Shown here: positions 44,154 through 54,400 of the stretch, one piece after another
Position numbering within the stretch: position 1 is the stretch's first letter
How the letters are laid out: each line of letters begins with the position of its first letter
Source: Microvelia longipes
Taxonomy: Eukaryota; Arthropoda; Insecta; Hemiptera; Veliidae
Length of the DNA: 64,000 nucleotides
Direction: 5' to 3'
NCBI GenBank assembly: GCA_018340805.1
Contig: JACMZG010001908.1
Span: 33,391,239 to 33,455,238, forward strand
Notes under the pieces: model-generated
The model's database searches: none
Told to the model about the DNA's origin: nothing
The model's input: only the letters and a program-made list of their open reading frames with translations
Position numbers and translations under genes: made by a program

Positions 44154-46910
44154 ATGCCTAAAAATTGTGCTTTGTTAAAACCAAAATGCAGAAGGAGTGT
44201 TCTAAATGGTGGTCCACCTTTTGTGTTTCCTAAGTGTCCCTTGGAAGAAATTATGCCCAATAGTCCATCTGCTCCGAAATGTCCTTTAGTACCTAAAACA
44301 TGCCCGTTAAGCAATATGTCATCTACTGGTCCTAAGTCTAAAAATTCATGTCAACCTGCATGCCCGCCTCTTAATTGCCCAATTAAACCTAAAGAATTCA
44401 AGTGTCCTATGAAAGATTTATTTCCAAAGTGTCCATCTACTCCTGTTTGTCCTTTAGAACCTCTGCAGTGTCCCTTAAACAGTCCTCCAATAAATAGTCC
44501 TGCTCCACCGGCCCCATCTACAAATTCCAGAAATTGTCCCTTAGAATTAAATCCTTCTTCAATTTCTGACCCACCTGTGTGCCCCCCACCACCCTGCTGT
44601 CTTTCAACTTTCCTTTGTCCTCCTCCAAAATGTCCTCAAGAGTGTGAACCTTGCCCTCCCATATGCCCCCAACCATCTTGCTGCCTTTTACCATCCCCTT
44701 GCCCACCTCTCAAATGTCCTCGAAAATGTGAACCTTGCCCTCTACCATGCCTCCCACCTCTTTGTTGCATTTGCCCTTTATGTACTTTTTCCCCACCAAC
44801 TTGTCCTCCTGAATGTCCATTAGTACCTTTTTGCCCACCTGTTCCATGCTGTCCCCTTAATATTCCTAAAAATCCCCAGTGTCCTCTAGCACCACCACAA
44901 TGTCCTTTGGGTAAAGATGATCCCTGTCCTCATAATCAGTTTCTAGATAAGAGCCTTACTTTGGCACCACCGCCTCTTTGCCTAGAGCTTGTCAATAGGT
45001 GCCCTTTTGAACCCAAGCCCATAAAATGTAATGAATTCTGCCCATGTGTTGATGTTCCTGATGTTTATGCAGGACCGAAATGCCCCTTTCTTCCAGATGA
45101 TCCTCCCCCATGTCCTCCTATGTGTCCTGTAAATAAGCAACCCGATTGTCCACTTGTTCAAAAGCCAAAATGTTTTTGGAAACCTCCACTTCCTCCACAA
45201 TGTCCTCTTCAAACTGAACCCTCTTGTTGCCCTCCTTCATGTTTCCCAATGCCTTGTCCCTCAGACCCTTGCCGGCCTAAAGAACATGGATTAAATGAAT
45301 TAGACATTTGTCCATCATTCCTTTGCATTCCAGGTAAACCTAAAAATACTTCAAAGAAACAACCTTCTAACATTCAATATTGTCCATTTTGTGAATGCGT
45401 ACCTCCTAGAGTACCAGAAAGATGTAATAAAGACACTCGAACTTTTCATTTACCTTCTTGTCCTATGTTTAAAACCCCATCCAATCTAGAAAACTTACCA
45501 GTTAACGAGCCAATGTGTCCATTTTATCCTTGCCCTTGTCCCCTTTCTGAATGTGGTGACTGTCCTCTAAAAGTACCCCCTTTACTACAAGGAGACAAAT
45601 GTAACCCAATCTCCTCTAATGAATCTGATGAACTAACAGCAATATGCAGCGGTAATGATATTCATTCTTCGATTAATTCAGCAAATTGTCCTCCCATATG
45701 CCCTCCTCCTTGTCCTCCGCCTCTATGCCCCCCTACTTGTCCTCTGTCTTCATGCCCTCCTACTTGTCCCCCACCTCCATGCACTCCTACTTGTCCCCCA
45801 CCTCCATGCCCTCCTACTTGTCCCCCGCCTCCATGTCCTCCTACTTGTCCTCTGTCTTCATGCCCTCCTACTTGTCCCCCACTTCCATGTCGTCCTGCTT
45901 GCTGCCCTCCTCCTTGCTGTCCTGCTTGTCCCCCACCTCCATGCCCTCCTACTTGTCCTCTGTCTTCAAGCCCTCCTACTTGTCCCCCACCTCCATGTCG
46001 TCCTGCTTGTCCCCCACCTCCATGTCCTCCTACTTGTCCCCCTCCTCCATGCCGTCCTGCTTGTCCTCCTCCTTGTCCCCCACCTCTATGCCCTCCTATT
46101 TGTCCCCCACCTCAATGCCCTAAATGTCCCCCACCTCCATGTCCTCCTACTTGTCCCCCACCTATATGTCCTCCAACTTGTCCCACACCTCCATGCCCTC
46201 CTACTTGTCCTCCACCTCCATGCCTTCCTGCTTGTCCTCCTCCTTGTCCCCCACCTCTATGCCCTCCTACTTGTCCTTCCTCTTCATGCCCTCCTTCTTG
46301 TAATACTAAATCTTCTGATGATATAACCAATAAAATTACTCCTCCTTTACCACCTCCATGTCCAGTTAAAGGTTGCTGTAAGAAATCAAGTCCCAGGAAA
46401 CCAGGTGACTGTCCGATCAAAACAGGAACCTGTGCTATGTTTCCTGAAGGCAAGTGTCCATTGGAGGACATGGGATTATGTGATTGTGATTACCCTGTAC
46501 CTTCTTGCATGCTTGATTTAAAAACAATTTTAAATGACACACCTGCGCCACCTCAATACTGTTTTAAACAAGATTGTTGTATGGGTTTACCAGATCCTCC
46601 TTTAGTAGATGATCCTCAGTCTAGGGATAAAACTTATTATTCATTTGTACCACTACACCCAGGAAAGGAATCTACTAAATACTGTGTTGATATTCGTGAT
46701 AATCCTGAACCAACAACCATTTCATCATTATTTCCTACAAAAACACCAATTAGGCCGAATTGTTCAATTCTTAAGTGTGGTGAAGGTTTTAAGCAATGCC
46801 GGACTGTGAAAGACATTATTGAGAAAAGAGGATCTTGTGCAGATATAGGAACACAATGTGAAGAAATAGATGTAAGAAATAAGAAAGTTAAAAAATGTAG
46901 GAGGAGATGA
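44154..46910 (+). CDS. Cysteine/proline-repeat protein, 918 residues, function unknown
   Basis: A single uninterrupted frame ends at a TGA and is followed by AATAAA at 47055; G at -3 supports the start. There is no signal peptide (MPKNCALLKPKCRR) and no hydrophobic segment, so it is probably intracellular. Residues 1 to about 510 are irregular KCPL, CPPxCP and NCPL motifs with some acidic and basic spacers. About 512-715 is a near-perfect array of the nine-residue unit CPPTCPPPP and variants (CPLSS, CRPAC). The last 200 residues are less repetitive (CPVKGCCKKS, CPLEDMGLCDC) and end in the basic tail KKVKKCRRR. I recognise no domain. By composition it recalls sperm-tail Cys-Pro proteins such as the Drosophila Mst family and outer-dense-fibre proteins, but those use Cys-Gly-Pro, so this is only analogy. 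An open frame this long in such AT-rich DNA is very unlikely to be chance. Confidence 0.85.
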   Translation: MPKNCALLKPKCRRSVLNGGPPFVFPKCPLEEIMPNSPSAPKCPLVPKTCPLSNMSSTGPKSKNSCQPACPPLNCPIKPKEFKCPMKDLFPKCPSTPVCPLEPLQCPLNSPPINSPAPPAPSTNSRNCPLELNPSSISDPPVCPPPPCCLSTFLCPPPKCPQECEPCPPICPQPSCCLLPSPCPPLKCPRKCEPCPLPCLPPLCCICPLCTFSPPTCPPECPLVPFCPPVPCCPLNIPKNPQCPLAPPQCPLGKDDPCPHNQFLDKSLTLAPPPLCLELVNRCPFEPKPIKCNEFCPCVDVPDVYAGPKCPFLPDDPPPCPPMCPVNKQPDCPLVQKPKCFWKPPLPPQCPLQTEPSCCPPSCFPMPCPSDPCRPKEHGLNELDICPSFLCIPGKPKNTSKKQPSNIQYCPFCECVPPRVPERCNKDTRTFHLPSCPMFKTPSNLENLPVNEPMCPFYPCPCPLSECGDCPLKVPPLLQGDKCNPISSNESDELTAICSGNDIHSSINSANCPPICPPPCPPPLCPPTCPLSSCPPTCPPPPCTPTCPPPPCPPTCPPPPCPPTCPLSSCPPTCPPLPCRPACCPPPCCPACPPPPCPPTCPLSSSPPTCPPPPCRPACPPPPCPPTCPPPPCRPACPPPCPPPLCPPICPPPQCPKCPPPPCPPTCPPPICPPTCPTPPCPPTCPPPPCLPACPPPCPPPLCPPTCPSSSCPPSCNTKSSDDITNKITPPLPPPCPVKGCCKKSSPRKPGDCPIKTGTCAMFPEGKCPLEDMGLCDCDYPVPSCMLDLKTILNDTPAPPQYCFKQDCCMGLPDPPLVDDPQSRDKTYYSFVPLHPGKESTKYCVDIRDNPEPTTISSLFPTKTPIRPNCSILKCGEGFKQCRTVKDIIEKRGSCADIGTQCEEIDVRNKKVKKCRRR
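45700..46300 (+). repeat. 27-bp coding minisatellite
   Basis: About twenty tandem units of the type TGCCCTCCTACTTGTCCCCC plus ACCTCCA encode the nonapeptide array. The two other plus-strand frames stay open for long stretches here (223 and 145 codons) purely because the unit lacks stops in all three frames. Confidence 0.9.
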
Positions 46911-47054
46911 AGCATGAAAACAGATGAATGAACTCAGACAGTTAAATTATTTATACTTCGTCTTGGTCAACTCATTACTTAGGGATTTTCTTTTAACTTT
47001 TTCCTCTATTTGAAACATTCTCAAAAATATTCGTACATAAAACTTATGGTAAAA

Positions 47055-47060
47055 AATAAA
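47055..47060 (+). terminator. Poly(A) signal of the cysteine/proline-repeat gene
   Basis: AATAAA about 145 bases after the stop codon. Confidence 0.55.
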
Positions 47061-47855
47061 GTTTATATAATTCTTAGACAATGCATAGGTGTAATTGTCT
47101 TTCATGGTTATAAAGTATTAAGTTTTTTGGATCCTTCAATTTTTAGATTTTTGCTAGTAAGAAGATAATGTAATATGAACAGGAGAATTATGTGTCCGTG
47201 TATGACGTTTAGTTGTATGACCTGACATCGAAACGAAATTTGGCTTAAAAATCAAGGTCATGGACACATAGGAACAAAGAGTACTTATGTCATCAAACTT
47301 CTATTAAAAAAGGTTTCAGCTTAATCAGACCGTCAGACTTTACAAACAGTTGAGCAACAGAACCCTCAAACAGTCAGCAAAGACTTATTTTTAAGATAGG
47401 ACCAAAAAAGGCCACTAGGGCCTTTTTAGGGGGGTAACTCTTAAGACCCATAAAGCAGAGGCTTTCATTTTAAAATTCTCTTATCACATAATCATTAAGC
47501 TGGGTATGTTACCAATGGGACAAACGACCCACTCAAAAAATCACTAATATGTCAAAATACAAAACCACCAACAAGGATCTTTTTCTGAGTGGGCTTAAGG
47601 TCCATAGCATAGAGGAATATATAGTACTAGTGGTGGTCCATAGTAGTTCATAATTACTATACCCTATAATTATATACAATATCCATGTTTAACAATTTAG
47701 CATGAATGTCTTTTTATTTTATTTTGGAAATATATTTTAATTACTATTTTAGAATACTAAAGTTGACGACACTAATAAAAGAGTTTTTACTGATTATTTA
47801 TATTATGACTTACCTGACTAAGTACAGTTAAGGTAATATGTTTACAAGTAGTGTA
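47061..47855. other. Intergenic, no gene; short inverted motifs
   Basis: No exons. Small inverted motifs (AAAGGCCACTAGGGCCTTT at 47408-47426; GACCCACTCAAAAA against CTTTTTCTGAGTGGG at 47526 and 47580) suggest foldback repeat debris. Confidence 0.4.
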
Positions 47856-48150
47856 TTCAAGTTGACTCGATTAAAGTCAACTCGATTTGAGTTGATTTAA
47901 GTTGAATCTAGTCAATGCAAGCAGACTTGAATCGATTCAAGACGAATAGAAACAGTACACATCGACTCAATTCAATTAAAGTCATGTCATTTAAAGTTGA
48001 CTCAATTGATTTAACCCGACTTGAGTTGATTCAAATCGATTCTAGTTGATTTGAGTTAATTCAAGTTGGCTTTAGTAGATTTAAGTTAAGATGAGTTGAT
48101 ATAAGCTGACTTGAGTCGACTAAGGTGATAAAAATAAACTCAAATCAACT
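47856..48150. repeat. Degenerate short-period array of TTGA/TCAA motifs
   Basis: About 295 bases built from variations on a roughly 10-base phrase such as AGTTGACTTG, AGTCGATTCA and AGTTGATTTA, with TTGA or TCGA recurring about every ten bases. It lies between the convergent 3' ends of the Cys/Pro gene and SLC49A4. Confidence 0.8.
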
Positions 48151-48278
48151 TTTTGGACTGTTTGCAATGTAACATACTTGAGTGTTTAAGCCCAAATTTG
48201 TACATAACTGTTACTTTATGTATACTAAACCATACAATGAAAATTAGTTCAACTTTATTTTTAAATATATTTTTACAG

Positions 48279-48289
48279 TTTATTTTATT
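48279..48289 (-). terminator. Poly(A) signals of SLC49A4
   Basis: Two overlapping AATAAA motifs on the minus strand, about 115 bases after the stop codon. Confidence 0.6.
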
Positions 48290-48402
48290 TGAAAACCTAA
48301 ATATAAGTGTTTTGAGGCTTCTTTCAACAGTGTGATATTTTTTATCTGCACCTTTAGTAAGAATGTGGAAAGAATTATTGGCATATCAGGAGTGACATTT
48401 TT

Positions 48403-51400
48403 TTATGATTCATTCTCAACATCTAAGTATCTTCTATTGTACCTTTCTCTAACCATACTAAGAGTAATAAGTGAGCAAAATCCACACCAGACTAATGCAT
48501 AATTAAGCCATATTACATCTGAAATTAAACAATTCAATTAATATAATCTTAATTTATTACATAAAACAGCTTAATGTTGGTTTTAAGTTTAATAGAGTGA
48601 GTTTTCAAGTTTCTCAAGAGAGTAAAATAGGTGAAGTCTAGAGGCATTTTTCTACTTCTTATGACTTTTCTAACATTTACATACGATTTACAGGACCATA
48701 GAGTAGAGTAAGAAACCACATCTACCATGTCTTATGGAATGGTGCCTGCCACTCATAAGATAGAAATACGCCCTCCAAAACTAATAGATTTTATTTTCAT
48801 CTTTTAAGAGCTCACAAATAAATTGCGAGAAGAAATTGTATGATAATCAACTATAGACTTTGATAAATAATTCAATTTGACGGCAGAGTCAAATTGAACC
48901 AATTGGAGTCCTCTTTGTTTTTTCTGGGGTGCTGTCAACTGATTCAAATGAATCTTACTGATATAAGTAACAGTTACTGGTGGAATGTATTAAAGTCTGT
49001 GAAGAGATGAGTGTGTTAGGATATTGAGGTAATATCCAAAAATTATCATTTTTTGTAGCATTTTATTGTTTAGGGAATGCTGTAGAGAACTAATGTAAAT
49101 ATTTTTGCAGCAGCTTTAATTAAATTTGTATCAATGCAGTTTTTACACGAAATAGCTAATAGATGTTTCTTGCTCAATAGACTTGACAACTTCTTGTTCT
49201 TATAACTATATACCCATAAAGTAACAACTTTTTATAAATTTTTACAATAAAGTAAAAACTTCTTTATATTCCAAGATTTTTCCTAGGGTATACTGTTGTT
49301 GACAAAGGAATATACTGACTGTTGTGTGAATTGCTGTCATACTAAGTAAGCCAGGGTAATGGGATCTAGATGGCTTAGGATACCATATCAAGCCACAATT
49401 GACAAGAAACATTCTCAATTTTTTATTGGGCTTCTATTATTCCTTCATTTGTTTTAAGTATTATTATTAAAAATGAAACCTTTGGAAGATGATATATAAA
49501 GAAGAATGTAAACAAAACAAGATACACAGTTGTTTAGTGACATCATATAACCAGCTACTAATCCTTCTGGAATTGGGTAAGCTAGTTCTACACCAAGTTC
49601 ATAGAATAATGCTGGTGTGGACCATACCGTTGCTAAACCACATACAACTGATACTACCAGATATGCTGAAACAACAACAAATATCATGATACAAATTAGA
49701 TAACTTGGAACATTGTCTCCCATTATCAGATTTGCTATGCTCATTCTCAACCCTTTATACTTGCTTCGCTCATCCTCAAAATGTGAAAATCACCAATTTT
49801 ATATTTCAGTATGTCTTCAGACTAGCTTTGCTTGACTTCAAACTGTATTATTAATCGTGAGGGTAGGTGTAAAACCTTATGCACTGCGACTTTGAGTCTT
49901 TTGTACAAGTCACACTGTAACAATATCAGTTTTATTCTCAGGGGTCATGCATTCACTTGATCATGCTTGATTGTGGACTCACTTTGCTTGTCCATTGGCA
50001 GTTGGAAAAATCCATTCTGTTTTCAGTGGTGACCAATCCACATTCTGACCACACTTAATAATGCTTAACACTAGTGATCTGACAAAAACTGTATATACTT
50101 TGTATATTTCATAAAAGGATTCACTTATGCCCAATTTTAACTCACTTGGATGCTTTTTTAACAAAAGGATGCATATATTTGATAAAAAAATAACTAATGC
50201 AGATAATGTCGTGAAACTTGGCCCATTCTCTGGTCATATATTTGACTTTAAGCATGCCAACATTTTAATTATTGCTTGATTTTTATATTAAAATCTGACT
50301 TTTTCTGTGGCAATCTACCTATAAATTTCTTATTTCTGAACTTAGCAATACTAAATGAACATGTTATTTTACAACTTTCTAGATCTTAATCATTTTAAAG
50401 TTTTTTTTATAAAAACTTTTTGTTTTTATAAAAATCATTGTTTTTAACAAAACCAATTAGAAGTTGACACGTCATAATCTGTTATACCTCTATGTCACAC
50501 GTCATGTATTAATTTTGGTCTGCTGTAATGCAGTGTTAAGTTGCAAAATGTTAAATACAAGTAAATTTGAATTATTTAAAAATGAATACCTTTGTTGAAG
50601 CAAATTATTCCTGATGTAAGAAATAAAATCCATAGAAACATACAATCTGCGAATAGTATAAAGACAAACAGTATTATCTTAAGGTGATCAGGGCAAAAAT
50701 CAGATACTTTGCTTACTGACAGTCCCAGTATGCAACTGCATATTATTGTCCAGAATCCAAGTCTTGCTGTTTCAGTCTATATATAAATTACAAGAGGAAG
50801 TAGATGAGCTTTAGGATGTTTTGAGTTTAAGAAAAATATATATTTTTTAAATTGTTTAGATTAAGCATTGCTTGTGTAAACTTACACCAGCCAGAGTTTT
50901 TTTTTACTGCCAGAGTAAAGGTACTGGAATAACTTTTTAACTGTAATTTTATTCTCTAGAAGTTAAACATTTGTTGAGCTTTCAATGAATGGACGAAATG
51001 TAGTGCAAAGCTGATTTGGGAGGAATGAGAATAAATTTGAATAGTTTTTGGATTAAGTGGGTCGTTTCCTTTTAAAAATCCAGGAAAATTGACCAACATG
51101 TATAAGTGTAACGGATGAAGTATAAGCTAAAAGCTCATAATAAAAATACTAAAATAATAGTAGTCACTGACCCAACTTTAGTTCTGCAATAGTTTTAATA
51201 CTTCTTTATTTTATTATAATTCCGTAAACCACTGTTTAAATCTTCGGAAAACTTAATGAAGTTTAAGTCATAACATTAATAAAAAAAATCTATAAAATTT
51301 CAATAACCATCAAAAAGATAATGTTATAATTAACAATCATTGAAGTAAGCGTTCATATGCTGAACTTCCAGACTTATAGAAATTTTACTTAAAAATTTTT

Positions 51401-54400
51401 TTCTCTTACTTGTGTTAACCCTGAATGAGAAAACATTATTGTTAGTAGTGACAACCATGGACCTGTTATTCCTGAACAGAATGCAGCTGACATTCCCAAC
51501 AGTCTTACATCTTTATTCCTGTAAATTATTACCATTATATACTTAGAGGAACTTCCAAAATAACAGTTTAACATGCAGTTTTACCACACGTATGGTTCTA
51601 AAAAGTATCAACCAGGTGGTTGTTAAAAGTATTAAGTTGATTCAGATGAATTTTTAGAGAAAAAAATAAGACACGAGGCACCTCGGAACTTTTCCTCTTT
51701 TTCAACTATTTCATTAATAAATGAAACAGTATGCCTTTTTCAAGGTCAGCCAACCCAGCCAAGATTTTATGTGCTTTCCTTGACTGCTAATATATTTTAT
51801 AATCATGACATAAAAGTTATAGTAATGAAACTAAAAGCCAGGGTTTAATTATAGCACAGCACAGACTTAAGAAGTCTGAAGTTGGGTACCATGTACTAGG
51901 AATAAGACATACTATGTAATACTCTTTAACCATCTACCACAAGAGATTCGCAATATGCAGTTTAAAATAGAAATCAATGATTATTTTAAGGAGAACAAAT
52001 ATTATAGAATTAATGATATCCTATTTGAAAAAATTGTAAATAGTAGAATAAGAACTATTTCGAAGGACGTTTATGAAATAAAGATTTTATTTAATACACA
52101 AAAGCAGGTTTGATTCCTGTTTCATCTTAGACAAGTCTTGATCCACATTTCTGTTGTCTCCAGCTTGGAACCTTGACTAAGTCAAGGTTCTGCGGGCTAA
52201 TGGAGATAAAGGTCAGAAAGATATACTGAGCCTTCGTATGTCGGAAAACTTAGTCTCAGTGAAAGTGAAGCCGGGGCACAAATAACATTTTTAACTAGGA
52301 ACGAAGTGCTTAGTTCTTGAAGACAGATATCTCCTAGTAGCACTGCGGAACTCTGACTTTCAGGTCAGTGAGCTCACTGACATTGGGGTTGCTAAGAGTT
52401 CTCTGTTGGGTGGTGCTGGACTAGTCAGAGCTGTGAGCCTTGCTAGAGGAGCTGATGGGATTGGTGAGACTGATTAAACAAGGTTGGGCCAAGTGATCAG
52501 AAGAGCTAGTAAAGCTGGATGAACTAAGCACACTGTAAACTATTAGTCGGCACTAACCAGAGCAGTGAGCCTATCAGAGCCAGAGTCTAGCTGGTCTAAA
52601 TGAATTAGGCACACTGCAAACTAGTTGCAGACACTAGCTAGAGCAGTGAGTTTGGAAAGAGTCTGGTTGGGCTAGATGAACTGAGCTCATTGTGGACTAA
52701 TGTGCCACCATGTACAGAGGGTGCATGCTTCCTAGATTAAATGTGTATAACTCCAGGAAAATGTGTATTTGAGTAAGAGGAAAAAGCTAATATGACTCTA
52801 AGGGTTTAAGCGTATGAAAAAAAAACAAGGATTGATACCGCTAAGAGCCAAGTTATCAAAGTGGTTAATCCGGGCAAAAAACATGGATTGAATTATTATT
52901 AAAATCATCACCTTAAAAGTTGAAGAATGCTTGATTTAAAGCAATACTTTGATTTTATTGAAACTTGAGAAGATCTGCTGAGAGGCTGTGGTGGTTTTTC
53001 TGGTAATGTAGTTATAACCAGTAAAAATATCAACAGCTCACACAGGAAACCTGCAAACATTGTAAATTAGCTATTAGTTTTAGTATAAATGTTTCATCTA
53101 AGGTAATCATCTATTTAATAGTTAGCTTATTAATTCATACATTTGTTTATCAAATCTATAACTTATTATATTTTTTAGTCTATTTTTTGTACTAGTATAA
53201 AATATTTATATATTTTATATTATTTAATATACTTTTTTTTACTTATTAGTTCTTATTATATTTTTAGCTTTTATATTTATATAACTTAAATAGTATTAAA
53301 CATAAGCTACAAAAAATATAGCAATATATTACAATTCATATAATAAAATATACAGCATACATAAAATATAAGCAATACAATTACGTATGACTTTAATGCA
53401 TTCAATTTCATGTACATTAAAAAATGTCCTAAATTTTCTGTATCATAAACATTAAAGATCATGTTTTCTATGCAATTGAAGTTTTCCAGATGTCTTTTTG
53501 ACTATTAGAAACATCTTTTAGAAGCATGGAACTCTAAAGCCCTTAGTTAGAGGGTAACTACTCCCCTCTCACACCAAAAAAAAATTAATTCAATGAAATT
53601 AAAGTACATTTATTTATTAAAATTATGGATAATAAATTAAGTGTGGCTAAGATTTTTCACTGTATCCTTGTCTGCCACTTGTTAAGTCTGAACAACAAAA
53701 TAAAATAGGAATGTAAAGTTGGTAATCAGGAAAAAATGGAGTTTTTGAGCTTGTGCCTTTTTATTAACTAATGTTTAAAAAATACAAGTAGATAAAGGAT
53801 TCACAAATTAACATTAGCTGGTGAAGCTCGTGTCTGATTCTGTTTCTATAAAGAGCATCATATTGACAGTTGTTTCCTTTAGGAGGTTCTGCTACAAGCC
53901 AAGGTCCCACTAGATAACTTGCAGCCATCCCTAACTGAGAGCATGCAGTTCCAATACCTAGTCACAAATTATAATAGAATAAAAACAAACAGGCTAATAT
54001 GAAATTAAGCTTCCCTTAAGACTTTATGTTTGTTTTAAACTATTTGACAACTTTTTAAATTTTTGGGATTTGTAGGTGGTTATAGTGAAATGGAATGTAT
54101 ATCATGGATTTAGAACATTAAAAAATTTATTTATGAATAAACTATTTTACAAAATAATAATTAATAGAGAAAAAAGGTTCAAATAAAATTATATATAAAA
54201 AAAGAGTACAGTGGGCATTTTGGCATAAATATAAAATAAATATAGTTACAAAAGGCAAAAACGGTAATTTTTATCAACTAAAAAGGAAGTACACTATTTT
54301 TAACAATTTTGATATTATGCTAAATTTGTTAATTATTATTTACATTAATAATATAAAAAAATGGAAAGTGGATAATGAATCTTAAGATTTTGATCTTGTG

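Noticed and set aside
44087..44314. Antisense frames over the Cys/Pro gene (also 44518-44706, 44982-45212, 46112-46471, 46637-46915)
   Set aside because: Shadows of the long plus-strand frame; no independent support.
45655..46326. Second-frame 223-codon open frame rich in Leu-Leu-Val and His-Ala-Leu, and a third-frame 145-codon Ser/Tyr/Pro frame
   Set aside because: Both exist because the 27-bp unit lacks stops in every forward frame; neither extends into the non-repetitive parts of the gene.
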